A stretch of DNA of 64,000 nt from an uncultured Phascolarctobacterium sp. (GCA_900552005.1 URXU01000006.1:1-64000); one strand, 5' to 3'; numbered from the stretch's first letter, positions 32,274 to 41,347 are shown. Notes: generated from the letters alone by a model not told the origin. Numbers and translations are program-made.

Positions 32274-33353
32274 ATGCTGGATTTTATCAAGGAAAAACTT
32301 AGTGTCTGGGATAGATTGCGGCAGACGGACAAGCCTATTGTGCTTTATGGTATGGGTAACGGTGCCGATAAAATTATTGACTGGTGTGAGCAGCATAAGG
32401 TTCAGGTAAGCGCTGTTTTTGCCAGTGATGGTTTTGTCAGAAATCAGCAGTTTCGTGGTTTTACTGTATGCAGTTATCATGATGTTCTGGAAAAATTTGG
32501 CGACAACATCTTGATTGTTATTGCTTTTGCCAGTGAATTGCCGGAAGTACTGGCAAGATTTCAGCAGCTGGCATCTAAACATGAAGTGGTGGCGCCGCAT
32601 TTGCCGCTTTTCAGCGAAACTGAACTGGTAAGCAGCGCCTGGCTCAGACAATATGCTGAGCAGCTGCAGGAGGTTTACGGCCGGCTGGGAGATGAGCTTT
32701 CCCGAAAAGTTTTTGCTGCAGCGCTGAATTATAAATTAAGCGGGGATATTAAGTATCTTTTTGACTGTGAGAGTCAAAGGCAGGATGATTTACGTCAGCT
32801 GTTTACTTTTACTGAACAGGAAACATATTTAGATTTGGGAGCCTATAACGGCGATACGGTACAGGAATTTCTGCAGCTGGTACATGGACGCTATAAACAA
32901 ATTGTTGCCGTCGAGCCGGATAGACGCAATTTCAAAAAATTGGAGCGTCTGACGAAGATGCTGCCGCAAGGCTTTGCCGCCGTGCAAAAGGGGATTTGGC
33001 AGCAGCCGGGAGAAATGTGGTTTTCCGACAGCGGCGGCAGACAGTCCACCTTATTGGCGGCTCATAAAAAACAGGTGCCGGTAGATTCCGTTGATCACCT
33101 TGGCGGCGGTCTTGAGGTCAGTTATATAAAAATGGATGTTGAAGGTGCGGAAAAAGAGGCCCTGGCCGGAGGGCTGCAGACTATTAAGCGCTGCCGCCCC
33201 AAAATATTGCTTGCCGCTTATCACTATGACAATGATTTATTTCAACTGCCGCTTATTTTATGGGAGATGGTGCCGGAATACAAAATTTATTTGCGCAAGC
33301 ATCCTTATGTACCGTGCTGGGAACTTAATTATTTTGCTGTTTGTGAAAAATAA
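32274..33353 (+). CDS. FkbM-family methyltransferase with N-terminal Rossmann domain
   Basis: A 359-aa protein in two parts. Residues ~1-130 form a nucleotide-sugar-like Rossmann segment (KPIVLYGMGNGADKII). Residues ~180-355 form the FkbM methyltransferase: YLDLGAYNGDTVQEF (SAM loop), VAVEPDRRNFKKLE, YIKMDVEGAEKEAL and RPKILLAAYHYDND. Such proteins O-methylate sugars in surface polysaccharides or secondary metabolites; no glycan cluster is adjacent. ATG 32274 has GGAGG upstream; ATG 32247 does not. Confidence 0.85.
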   Translation: MLDFIKEKLSVWDRLRQTDKPIVLYGMGNGADKIIDWCEQHKVQVSAVFASDGFVRNQQFRGFTVCSYHDVLEKFGDNILIVIAFASELPEVLARFQQLASKHEVVAPHLPLFSETELVSSAWLRQYAEQLQEVYGRLGDELSRKVFAAALNYKLSGDIKYLFDCESQRQDDLRQLFTFTEQETYLDLGAYNGDTVQEFLQLVHGRYKQIVAVEPDRRNFKKLERLTKMLPQGFAAVQKGIWQQPGEMWFSDSGGRQSTLLAAHKKQVPVDSVDHLGGGLEVSYIKMDVEGAEKEALAGGLQTIKRCRPKILLAAYHYDNDLFQLPLILWEMVPEYKIYLRKHPYVPCWELNYFAVCEK

Positions 33354-33575
33354 AGGGACAAATAATGTCCAGGCAGGACAAAAAACGTCAAATGTAATAT
33401 AGTGGTGGAATGTCTTTTTTAAAAACGTAAAAGTGACATAATTTTCTAAAAAAAGAAAAAGAAAATGTAAACTGTAAGCAGGAAAAGGACAGTTGAAAGC
33501 GAAATTTTATAAGGAGCGTATGGGTATACCGTATTATTAAGAATAATTTTAATTTGGAAAAGAGGAGTGTTAACA
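33354..33575. other. Intergenic leader before the ABC transporter
   Basis: 222 nt of AT-rich sequence. It includes a GTCC-AGGCA-GGAC inverted repeat (33367-33379), an A-rich stretch, and an AAGGAG followed by a six-codon frame (33520-33540) that I do not regard as a proven peptide. No confident promoter or riboswitch could be identified. Confidence 0.4.
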
Positions 33576-34610
33576 ATGAAAAAGTCTAAATGGATGTTAG
33601 GTGCTGCTGCTTTATTGGCTTTATCTGTTGCAGTTGCTGGCTGCGGCGGTGATGACAAAAAAGCTGACAACGGTAAAAAAGGTCCTTCCGGTGAAGTAAT
33701 GGTTTATACTTCCATTTATCCGGATATTATTGATACCATGTGCAAACCTAATGTTGCCAAGGCTTTTCCGGGCATGAAAGTAAACTGGTTCCAGGGTGGT
33801 ACTGAAAAAGTTATTACCAAAATTACTGGTGAAATCAAAGCGAATAAGATTTCTGCCGATGCCCTGATGGTTGCCGATCCTTCCTATTATCTGAAATTGG
33901 ACGAACAAAAACTGCTGCTGCCGTATGTTTCTCCGGAAGCTAAGAACGTCATCAGTGAAAAAGATAAGGAAGGCGCCTGGACTGCAGTACGTATCAGCAA
34001 TATGATTATTGCCTATAACTCCGATAAATTAAAACCGGAAGATGCGCCCAAGACTTGGGAAGATTTGACTGATCCGAAATGGAAAGGTAAAATTGCTATG
34101 CCCAACCCGATGCTTTCCGGTACCGCCTATGTAGCTGTCGGCGCTTTGGCTGATAAATACGGCTGGGAATATTTTGACAAGCTGAAAGCCAATGGCATCC
34201 GCGTAGAAGAAGGCAACTCCGCTATTCAGAATAAACTTTTGACCGGCGAATATGCGGCTGCCATGATTCTGGAAGAAAATATTCTGAAACTTGCCAATAC
34301 CAAGAACGAGCCCTTAAAGGTATCCTATCCTACTGACGGCGTAGTAATGATTCCTTCTCCGATTGCGATTTTCAATACTACTAAAAATCAGGAAGGCGCT
34401 AAAGCACTGGTTGACTGGTGGCTGTCCAAAGAAGGTCAGGAAGCAGTTGTTAAAGGCTGGATGCACTCTGTACGCGGAGATGTACCGGCGCCTAAAGGTG
34501 CTCCTGAAACCAAGAAACTGGTAGAAAGTGCCATCAAGGTTGACTGGAAGAAACTGGCCGATAATAATGCTGAAATTAAGGAAGAATTCCGTAAGAGAGT
34601 TATGGAATAA
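33576..34610 (+). CDS. ABC transporter substrate-binding lipoprotein (Fbp-type)
   Basis: A 344-aa extracellular solute-binding protein of the iron(III)/2-aminoethylphosphonate type (family 1). Lipoprotein signal with lipobox VAGC near residue 24, then a charged GDDKKADN linker. Ligand-domain features: EVMVYTSIYPDIID, GGTEKVITKITGE, WEDLTDPKWKGKIAMPNP and GYWxxxR-type region near the end (GWMHSVRGD). Few Tyr residues in the places used by FbpA for ferric iron, so the ligand may be another anion. ATG 33576 follows AGAGGAG. First gene of a transporter operon. Confidence 0.9.
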   Translation: MKKSKWMLGAAALLALSVAVAGCGGDDKKADNGKKGPSGEVMVYTSIYPDIIDTMCKPNVAKAFPGMKVNWFQGGTEKVITKITGEIKANKISADALMVADPSYYLKLDEQKLLLPYVSPEAKNVISEKDKEGAWTAVRISNMIIAYNSDKLKPEDAPKTWEDLTDPKWKGKIAMPNPMLSGTAYVAVGALADKYGWEYFDKLKANGIRVEEGNSAIQNKLLTGEYAAAMILEENILKLANTKNEPLKVSYPTDGVVMIPSPIAIFNTTKNQEGAKALVDWWLSKEGQEAVVKGWMHSVRGDVPAPKGAPETKKLVESAIKVDWKKLADNNAEIKEEFRKRVME

Positions 34611-34645
34611 GATATTGCTGTAAATTTCAGAACGGTATATACCAA

Positions 34646-34682
34646 GAAAAACAGGGGCGTTTTGACGTGCCCTGTTTTTCCT
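34646..34682 (+). terminator. Intercistronic attenuator/terminator in the ABC operon
   Basis: GAAAAACAGGGGCGT/ACGTGCCCTGTTTTTC hairpin followed by CC, with the T run inside the 3' arm. Placed between binding-protein and permease genes, it would lower expression of the downstream genes relative to the binding protein. Confidence 0.7.
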
Positions 34683-34752
34683 GTGTTATAAAAGTATGCG
34701 TTAACGGACTTATTTAACATGCAGAAATGCAGAAAGGAGTACTTTATTATTT

Positions 34753-36420
34753 ATGGGACGAATTAACAGCAAATTTTTAGTAATTACGTTATCCGTGTTA
34801 TTGCTGGTATATTTTGTAATATTCCCCATGGGCGTATTGCTTTACGACAGTATTATTTATAACGGCAGTATCAATTTTGAGAACTACCGCAATGTATACA
34901 GTCAGGATGTTAACTGGCGGGCACTGACCAATACCATTAATTTATCCTTGCTGGTTATGGTGGCCAGCGTCATTATTACTTTTCCGCTGGCCTGGCTGGT
35001 GGGACGTACGGATATGCCGGGGAAAAAAGCGTACCGTACTTTGCTGGTTTCCAGCTACATGATTCCGCCTTATGTAGGTGCTATTGCCTGGGTACAGCTT
35101 TTAAATCCAAGCGTTGGTTATATGAATAATATTTTTAAAGCTGTTTTTGGCCTGCAGCAGGCGCCTTTTGATATTTATACCATGGGCGGTCTGGCTTGGG
35201 TACTGACTTTGTTCTATTCACCATTTGCCTTTATCACTATTTCCCGTGCCATGGAAAAAATGGATCCCACACTGGAAGAAGCAGCCAGAGTATCAGGGGC
35301 ATCACCGCTGCGTACCTTGCTGGATGTTACTTTACCGCTGATGGCGCCCAGTATTTTTGCCGGCGGCCTTTTGGTATTTATCGCAGCGGGCAGCTGCTTT
35401 GGTATTCCGGCAATTGTAGGCATGCCCGGTAATATTGAGGTAATGACTACAAGAATTGTAACTTATATTTACATGGGTGATGTGGAAGGTGTGCGCGATG
35501 CTACGGCGCTGGCAGCTTCACTGATGTTTTTGGCTAATTTCCTGCTCTTTTTCATGACCTGGCTGGTAGGACGCAAGGATTATACTACAATCAGCGGCAA
35601 GAGTACCCGCCCCAATATTGTAGAGCTGGGTAAATGGAAATGGCCTGCTTTTTGTGCGGTAGGTCTTTATAGCATGATTTCCGTCATTATTCCCTTAGGC
35701 TCCATTGTGCTTACTTCTTTAATTAAGAGCCTTTCCCGTCCGATTAATCTGGATAATCTTGGCTTTGATGCCTGGATTCCTGTTATTTCCAGCTCCCAGT
35801 ATATGGAAAGTATCTGGAACTCCGTACTGTATGCGGTAATTGCTGCAACTATTGGTACTTTGATTTCTCTCTTTGTTGCCTATCTGGCAGTCAAGACCCG
35901 CGTTAAAGGACGCAGCATTCCCGACCTGCTGACCGTTATCGGCGGCAGTACTCCGAGTATCGTTATTGCGCTGGCTCTGGTTGTGACCTTCTCCGGCAAT
36001 TTTGGGCTGAATTTGTATTCCACTATGTGGATTTTGGTAGTCAGCTATCTGGTAAAATATATGACCATGTCCGTACGTACCATTGCTGCTTCCTTAAGTC
36101 AGGTACATATTTCACTGGAAGAAGCAGCACTTAACTCCGGTGCCAACTGGCTGAGATGCTGTAAGGATATTATTATGCCGCTTATTGCGCCGTCAATCAT
36201 CGCCGGCTGGTTTTTGATCTTTATGCCGTCTTTTTACGAACTGACTATGTCTTTGCTGCTGTACGGCAGTGATACCAAGACTATCGGCGTTTTGCTGTAC
36301 GAACTGCAGACTTATGCCGATACACAGAATGCTTCGGTTCTTTCTGTAATTATCCTGGCTATTGTCTTAGTAGGTAATCTGATTCTTAATAAATTAAGCA
36401 AAGGTAATGTTGGTATTTAA
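34753..36420 (+). CDS. ABC transporter permease, fused two-domain (FbpB-type)
   Basis: A 555-aa inner-membrane protein with two tandem permease modules and about twelve helices. Each module has an EAA-type loop that contacts the ATPase: EEAARVSGASPLRTLLDVTLP near residue 176 and EEAALNSGANWLRCCKDIIMP near 456. This fused architecture is typical of ferric-iron (FbpB/SfuB) and phosphonate transporters. AAAGGAG lies 12 nt before ATG 34753, rather far. Followed 16 nt later by the ATPase. Confidence 0.92.
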   Translation: MGRINSKFLVITLSVLLLVYFVIFPMGVLLYDSIIYNGSINFENYRNVYSQDVNWRALTNTINLSLLVMVASVIITFPLAWLVGRTDMPGKKAYRTLLVSSYMIPPYVGAIAWVQLLNPSVGYMNNIFKAVFGLQQAPFDIYTMGGLAWVLTLFYSPFAFITISRAMEKMDPTLEEAARVSGASPLRTLLDVTLPLMAPSIFAGGLLVFIAAGSCFGIPAIVGMPGNIEVMTTRIVTYIYMGDVEGVRDATALAASLMFLANFLLFFMTWLVGRKDYTTISGKSTRPNIVELGKWKWPAFCAVGLYSMISVIIPLGSIVLTSLIKSLSRPINLDNLGFDAWIPVISSSQYMESIWNSVLYAVIAATIGTLISLFVAYLAVKTRVKGRSIPDLLTVIGGSTPSIVIALALVVTFSGNFGLNLYSTMWILVVSYLVKYMTMSVRTIAASLSQVHISLEEAALNSGANWLRCCKDIIMPLIAPSIIAGWFLIFMPSFYELTMSLLLYGSDTKTIGVLLYELQTYADTQNASVLSVIILAIVLVGNLILNKLSKGNVGI

Positions 36421-36436
36421 CGAAGGAGTGTAATCA

Positions 36437-37483
36437 ATGTCTGAAGTACGTATTGAACATGTTTATAAAAGATTTGGCAAGGTAACTGCCGTTAATGATT
36501 TTCATCTGGTTGTTAAAGATGGTGAATTTGTTTCTATTCTTGGACCTTCCGGCTGCGGCAAGACTACTACGCTGCGTATGATTGCCGGTTTCGAACGGGC
36601 AACGGAAGGCGAAATATACATCGGCGATGCCTGCGTAAGTTCCTCTATTAAGGGAAGCTTCACTCCTCCGGAAAAACGCGATATCGGTATGGTTTTTCAG
36701 TCTTACGCCGTATGGCCGCATATGACTGTGGAAGAAAATGTAGCTTATCCGTTGAAAATTCAAAAGGTGCCCAAAGAAGAAAGAATGCAGCGGGTACAGG
36801 AGATGCTGGAGCTGGTGCATTTGGGAGAATATGGCAAACGCTATCCGCATCAGCTGTCCGGCGGTCAGCAGCAGCGTGTGGCATTGGCACGAGCCTTAGT
36901 GGCACAGCCTGGTCTGCTCTTATTGGATGAGCCTTTATCCAATCTGGATGCCAAGCTGCGTGAAAGCATGCGTTTTGAGATTTTGTCCATTCAGAAAAAG
37001 TTGGGTATTACCGTTGTTTATGTAACTCACGATCAGAGCGAAGCAATGGCCATGAGTGACAGAGTTGTAGTTATGAGTAAAGGTGTTGTGCAGCAAATTG
37101 GTGCGCCGCATGAAATTTATACTACTCCTGCTAATAAAATGGTGGCTGATTTTATCGGTCTGGTTAATTTTATGGACGGCGAAGTTAAAGGTGACCGTGT
37201 CTTCATTAAAGGAACGGATATCTCCTTCCCCAATCATAAAAAAGTAAGCGGAGACGCAATTATTGCCGTACGTCCTGAAAATATTACTATGTCCGGCAGC
37301 GGCGGTTTAATTAAAGGTGTGCTTACCCATCGCTTCTATCTTGGTGATGCCGTGGATTATCGCATTAAAGTAGGCGATCATGATGTGCGCGTAATTGAAA
37401 AAGGCGCGGATCTGCATAAATTTAATGATGGTGCCGACGTTTATCTGGATTTCGAACAGGTTATGATTTTTGAACGCGACTAA
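36437..37483 (+). CDS. ABC transporter ATP-binding protein (FbpC/PotA-type)
   Basis: A 348-aa ATPase energising the permease. Walker A GPSGCGKTTTLRM near residue 37, Q-loop MVFQSYAVWPHM, ABC signature LSGGQQQRVALARAL, Walker B LLLLDEPLSNLD and H-loop VTHDQSEAM. A C-terminal TOBE-like regulatory domain (about 240-345) marks it as an importer ATPase of the iron/polyamine/phosphonate group. Confidence 0.95.
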   Translation: MSEVRIEHVYKRFGKVTAVNDFHLVVKDGEFVSILGPSGCGKTTTLRMIAGFERATEGEIYIGDACVSSSIKGSFTPPEKRDIGMVFQSYAVWPHMTVEENVAYPLKIQKVPKEERMQRVQEMLELVHLGEYGKRYPHQLSGGQQQRVALARALVAQPGLLLLDEPLSNLDAKLRESMRFEILSIQKKLGITVVYVTHDQSEAMAMSDRVVVMSKGVVQQIGAPHEIYTTPANKMVADFIGLVNFMDGEVKGDRVFIKGTDISFPNHKKVSGDAIIAVRPENITMSGSGGLIKGVLTHRFYLGDAVDYRIKVGDHDVRVIEKGADLHKFNDGADVYLDFEQVMIFERD

Positions 37484-37496
37484 AATCAGCCTGTAT

Positions 37497-37539
37497 AAAA
37501 AATCCGTAAAGATATTGAATATCTTTACGGATTTTTTTG
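37497..37539 (+). terminator. Terminator after the ABC ATPase
   Basis: AAATCCGTAAAGATAT/ATATCTTTACGGATTT hairpin followed by TTTTT. Confidence 0.9.
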
Positions 37540-37588
37540 TTTTGCGCCTGGAGGTGTAAATGAATTATGGCGAAAGAAACTTTTTGTA

Positions 37589-37597
37589 TGCTATAAT
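37589..37597 (+). promoter_or_regulatory. Extended -10 promoter of the second binding-protein unit
   Basis: TGCTATAAT (TG-n-TATAAT) 23 nt before the start codon. No clear -35. Confidence 0.5.
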
Positions 37598-37620
37598 GGA
37601 AAACAGAAAGGCGGATAGCT

Positions 37621-38637
37621 ATGCATAAAGTAATTATGATGGTGATTCTGTTATGTGCCATGCTGACAGCAGGCTGTCAGCAGCAACAGCAGGAGACACC
37701 GCGGGAACTGAATATTTGCAGCAGCATGGAAGGTAAAGCTACCAAATTACTGGTACAGGATTTTGCTAGGCGTTCCGGCATTAAAATTAACATTGTTCAG
37801 CTGCCTGCGGGAAGTTTTAATGAGCGTCTGGAATTTATTAAAAAGAATAATATTGATTGTTGGCTTGGAGGAACGGTAGAAGAATATTATTTAGCCAGCC
37901 AGCAGCATCTTTTGCAGCCGTATCAGGCGGCAGAAGCCTATAAAGTACCGGCAGCCATGCGCAGCAAGGAAGGTTATTGGACCAGCCTTTATCTGGAATA
38001 TATTGCCTTTCTCAGCAATAAGGATAAATTGCATCAGTTGGGGTTATATGCTCCGAATACCTGGAATGAACTTTTACGTCCGCAGCTGCATGGTGAAATC
38101 GTCATTCCTGACTTTGTTTACGGCGGTGCCAGTTACGGTATGCTGACTTCCATATGGCAGCTGCGAGGCAAAAAGGAAGCGCTGCGGTATGCCGCTGCAT
38201 TAAACAAGCAGCAAATTACCTATGCCGATCATCTGACGGAAGCGGTAGATTTGGTTTACAGCGGGCAAAAGACGGTAGCTGTTATGCCTTTGCGTTATGC
38301 GTTAAAGCTGGAAGAACGTTACAGTCATCTGTTTGCTACTGTTGTGGAGGATGCCAACCGTAATCTGCTGACAGGTGCTGCCATTATTAACGGCAGCAAA
38401 AATCAGCAGTCTGCTCAGCAGTTTTTAGATTATTTGATGAGTGATGAAAGTCAGCAGGTGCTGCTCAGTAATGGATATCGTTATTTATGGCATGTAAAAG
38501 ATTATCCGCATAATAATCTTAGAGAAGAGCTTTTGGGTAATGTGCAGGTTCCCAATGACGATTTGAGCTGGACGGCTATTGAAAAAAATGAGATTATCCG
38601 TCAGTGGTTAAGTGCCGGAACGGAGGAGGGAAAATAA
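37621..38637 (+). CDS. Second solute-binding lipoprotein
   Basis: A 338-aa periplasmic binding protein of the same broad family 1 as the protein at 33576, but divergent. Short lipoprotein signal (HKVIMMVILLCAMLTAGC, lipobox LTAGC), then QQQQQE. Core features: LNICSSMEGKATKLLVQDFARR, IDCWLGGTVEEYYLA, NTWNELLRPQLHGEIVIPD. It has its own promoter and no ATPase or permease of its own, so it may feed the transporter encoded just upstream. Its stop overlaps the start of the exported lyase by 1 nt (TAATG), so the two proteins are translationally coupled and probably work together. Confidence 0.87.
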   Translation: MHKVIMMVILLCAMLTAGCQQQQQETPRELNICSSMEGKATKLLVQDFARRSGIKINIVQLPAGSFNERLEFIKKNNIDCWLGGTVEEYYLASQQHLLQPYQAAEAYKVPAAMRSKEGYWTSLYLEYIAFLSNKDKLHQLGLYAPNTWNELLRPQLHGEIVIPDFVYGGASYGMLTSIWQLRGKKEALRYAAALNKQQITYADHLTEAVDLVYSGQKTVAVMPLRYALKLEERYSHLFATVVEDANRNLLTGAAIINGSKNQQSAQQFLDYLMSDESQQVLLSNGYRYLWHVKDYPHNNLREELLGNVQVPNDDLSWTAIEKNEIIRQWLSAGTEEGK

Positions 38638-40130
38638 TGAAAAAATGGAGTGCTTTGATGCTGCTGGGATTATTGGCAGCCAATACTGCTTGGGCAGGCG
38701 AGCAGCATGACAGCTTCTATTGGCTGGGACAGATTAATAAAGCCACGGCTGTTATTAATACGGATGAGCATTTGCTGACGCCGCAGCAGGGGCAGGGGTT
38801 TGCCAGAAGCATTGAAAAAGTATTGCAGGACGGCGATAAATTAGGCGGGCCGCGGCCTGGCTTGGTAATTACTTTTGAACCGCTTCTGATTAAGGCCTAT
38901 GGCAGTGAAGAAATAACCAGACTGCATGCCGGACGTTCCAGTCAGGATATGCTGAGTACGGTAAATTTTGCCATGAGCAGGGAAGAAGCGCTTAAGCTGG
39001 CGCAGGCTCTGAATGATTTGCAGCAGACATTGCTGCGTCTGGCTGCGGAGCAGCAAAACACCATTATCCCTAACTATACCAATGGGGTGGCAGCGCAGCC
39101 TAACAGTTTGGGGCACTATTTTTTAGGCTACGCTTATGCTTTTGACCGGGATGCCCAGCGCCTGCAGCAATATTATGCCCGCTTGAACCGTTCTCCGATG
39201 GGGGCAACCGTTTTAAATGGTACCGGCTGGCCGCTTGACCGCGACCGTATGGCGGATTATCTGGGCTTTGACAGTATTGCTTATAATACTTATGATGCCG
39301 GACAGATTTATTCGTCGGAAAATGCGTCAGATGCAGCCGGTGTGACGAATAATATTGCGCTGCATGTGGGCAGCTTTATTGAAGAAATCATGCAGCAGTA
39401 TGCCCAGCCGCGCCCGTGGATTATTTTGCAGGAAGGCGGGGGGAATACTTATGTTTCCAGTGCAATGCCGCAAAAGCGTAATCCAGGCATTTTAAATAAT
39501 GCGAGACGTGATGCATCAGATCTTTTAGGACAGGGAACCGCGGCTTTATTCAGACCGCATAATATTCCTGTGGGAATGCCTGACGGCAGAACTGGCGCGG
39601 AAACTTTGCTGCAGGATACAACTAAGCTGGTCAGAGATTTTGATCATATTTTAAATGCGTTGGTTATCAATCCGCAGCGCAGCCTGGAAGAATTGAATCT
39701 GGACTGGACCTGCTCGCAGGAAATTGCTGATGTATTGATGCGCAAGTATAATATTCCTTTCAGAACGGGACATCATTTTGCTTCGAATATTGTAACTTAT
39801 GCGCGTAGTAATAATATTCCACCGTCTGATTTTACCTATGAAGATGCGCAGAAGCTTTATGCGGAATTAGCGCAGCAGGATAAATCCTTGCCGCAGCAGC
39901 TGCCCCTGAGCCGGGAAGAATTTCGTGCGGCTCTGGATCCTTCTGCCATTGTAGCCGCAAGAGCGGTTAAAGGCGGACCGCAGCCTGCGGAAATGGTGGA
40001 AATGCTTCGTCAATGTCATAAAGCATTGGACAATAATCGCAGCTGGACGGATCAGGCAGCAGCAAAACAGCAGCGGGCAGCAGCAAAATTAAACAGTGAT
40101 TTTAATAAATTACTGCATAATGCCCAGTAA
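38637..40130 (+). CDS. Exported argininosuccinate lyase/fumarase-superfamily protein
   Basis: A 497-aa protein starting with a Sec signal peptide (MKKWSALMLLGLLAANTAWA, cleavage near residue 20). The remainder is an argininosuccinate-lyase-like helical enzyme. Conserved region 1 reads LHAGRSSQDM (97-104 region); region 3 reads SSAMPQKRNPG with the catalytic Ser pair at 274-275. Region 2, normally GYTHLQ, reads NYTNGVAAQP, so Asn149 replaces the catalytic His. A true argininosuccinate lyase is cytoplasmic; this one should be periplasmic and may cleave, or only bind, an N-substituted aspartate/succinyl compound. ATG 38637 is used because it is preceded by GGAGGAGGG and overlaps the binding-protein stop. 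Confidence 0.88.
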   Translation: MKKWSALMLLGLLAANTAWAGEQHDSFYWLGQINKATAVINTDEHLLTPQQGQGFARSIEKVLQDGDKLGGPRPGLVITFEPLLIKAYGSEEITRLHAGRSSQDMLSTVNFAMSREEALKLAQALNDLQQTLLRLAAEQQNTIIPNYTNGVAAQPNSLGHYFLGYAYAFDRDAQRLQQYYARLNRSPMGATVLNGTGWPLDRDRMADYLGFDSIAYNTYDAGQIYSSENASDAAGVTNNIALHVGSFIEEIMQQYAQPRPWIILQEGGGNTYVSSAMPQKRNPGILNNARRDASDLLGQGTAALFRPHNIPVGMPDGRTGAETLLQDTTKLVRDFDHILNALVINPQRSLEELNLDWTCSQEIADVLMRKYNIPFRTGHHFASNIVTYARSNNIPPSDFTYEDAQKLYAELAQQDKSLPQQLPLSREEFRAALDPSAIVAARAVKGGPQPAEMVEMLRQCHKALDNNRSWTDQAAAKQQRAAAKLNSDFNKLLHNAQ

Positions 40131-40168
40131 AAAAAGACCTTCTGAAAATTTTTTCAGAAGGTCTTTTT
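40131..40168. terminator. Bidirectional terminator (lyase / arsR)
   Basis: AAAAAGACCTTCTGAAAA/TTTTCAGAAGGTCTTTTT between converging genes. Confidence 0.9.
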
Positions 40169-40505
40169 ATTCCACCTTGTGCTTTACATGGTCTAAAGCC
40201 TGATCAAAAAGAGTAAGTACATGATCGTCATCTAAAGAATAGATTACTTCTTTGCCGTCTTTAGTGAATTTTACAAGATTGGCTGAACGCAGCAAACGCA
40301 GCTGGTGTGAAATCGCCGAATGAGTCATATTCAGAGCCTCGGCAATACAGCTGACGCATAGTTCCTGATGTGCCAGCAGCGATAGTATGCGGATACGTGT
40401 GGGGTCACCAAGTACTTTAAAAATGGATGCCATGGGCATAATATATTTTTCATTTTCATGACCGGGCAGCGGTAAATTACTGCTGCTGGAGGGAGTATTT
40501 GACAT
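40167..40505 (-). CDS. ArsR/SmtB-family regulator
   Basis: A 112-aa winged-helix repressor. ASIFKVLGDPTRIRILSLL, then ELCVSCIAEAL (a CxxC in the alpha-3 metal site region), recognition helix MTHSAISHQLRLLRSANLV and wing TKDGKEVIYSL. Metal or metalloid sensing is plausible. ATG 40505 with AAAGGTGA overlapping the preceding stop. Last gene of the thiW operon; an ArsR regulator there is unexpected. Confidence 0.88.
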   Translation of the reverse strand: MSNTPSSSSNLPLPGHENEKYIMPMASIFKVLGDPTRIRILSLLAHQELCVSCIAEALNMTHSAISHQLRLLRSANLVKFTKDGKEVIYSLDDDHVLTLFDQALDHVKHKVE

Positions 40506-40510
40506 AAGAT

Positions 40511-40804
40511 TCACCTTTTTTGAATATAAGTTCTGTAACCGCGGGAGAAAAAATATACCAGTACGGCACAGTAGAAAAAGCCGCCTACAGTAGTTTTGGT
40601 AATAAACCAGGCAGGGAAGATGAAGAAGCTGATAATCAGAAATAATAATTGTGGTAAGGTGCTTAAGATAGCGCTGATACCGGCAGAGGCAACGCGTTCT
40701 TTAATTTTCAGGCAGGAGAGAACGCTGTAGCGGGAGGCGAAAATACCAAAACAAAAACCGCTGAGGGCGTAAAGAATATAGTTAAGCAAACTGCTGAAAT
40801 CCAT
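40511..40804 (-). CDS. Small membrane protein
   Basis: A 97-aa protein with three hydrophobic segments (about 7-26, 40-64 and 68-87) and a basic C terminus. No family recognised. It begins 1 nt after thiW and ends 5 nt before arsR, so it is co-transcribed. It could be a partner of the ThiW component. Confidence 0.75.
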   Translation of the reverse strand: MDFSSLLNYILYALSGFCFGIFASRYSVLSCLKIKERVASAGISAILSTLPQLLFLIISFFIFPAWFITKTTVGGFFYCAVLVYFFSRGYRTYIQKR

Positions 40805-40805
40805 C

Positions 40806-41303
40806 TTATTTACCTGCCTTGCTGAATAAATGCAGCTGCTGAAAAATACCGCTTTTTAAAAGCAGACCGGCAATAATACTGCCGCCTAAAGTACTGATAA
40901 GAAACGGGGGGATAAAAAACCAGGCTGCAGCATCGCTTTCAAGCATTAAGCTGGCGAGCAGCCAGGCTGTCAGTCCTCCCAAAAATCCTGTACCAATAAT
41001 TTCTCCTGCCATGGCCGCCATAATATTACGGCAGCGGGCAAAGGCAAGTCCAGCAAGGCAGGCGCCGATCATACTGCCGGGAAAAGCAAGCAGTGAGCCT
41101 GTTCCCAGCATATTGCGCAGGCAGGATATGAGAAAAGCAACAGCAGTACTATAAAATGGTCCTAAAAGAACCGCTGCTATGACATTAATGGCATGCTGCA
41201 CCGGAAAACATTTGGAAATGCCAACCGGTATATATATTAAATGAGCACTGAGAGTACCAATAGCAACCAGTAAAGCCGCCGTGGTAAGCTTGCGGACTTG
41301 CAT
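40806..41303 (-). CDS. thiW: Energy-coupling-factor S component ThiW-like
   Basis: A 165-aa integral membrane protein with about five helices resembling ThiW, a substrate-capture subunit for a thiazole precursor of thiamin. Features: LLVAIGTLSAHLIYIPVGISKCFPVQHAINVI, LLGPFYSTAVAF, FPGSMIGACLAG. It would need a shared ECF module encoded elsewhere. There is no TPP riboswitch in the 145-nt upstream gap. Start ATG 41303. Confidence 0.8.
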   Translation of the reverse strand: MQVRKLTTAALLVAIGTLSAHLIYIPVGISKCFPVQHAINVIAAVLLGPFYSTAVAFLISCLRNMLGTGSLLAFPGSMIGACLAGLAFARCRNIMAAMAGEIIGTGFLGGLTAWLLASLMLESDAAAWFFIPPFLISTLGGSIIAGLLLKSGIFQQLHLFSKAGK

Positions 41304-41347
41304 GGAAAAACCTCGCTTCCAGATTATTTAAAGATAGTTTAACTTTT

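Noticed and set aside
31788..32651. Long 287-codon version of the DtxR-type gene
   Set aside because: The upstream half runs through the promoter and opposite to the FkbM gene, and the perfect RBS is at the internal ATG 32153.
33520..33540. Six-codon frame with AAGGAG upstream of the ABC operon, a possible leader peptide
   Set aside because: RBS spacing is too short, the peptide has no run of regulatory codons, and no alternative hairpins are evident.
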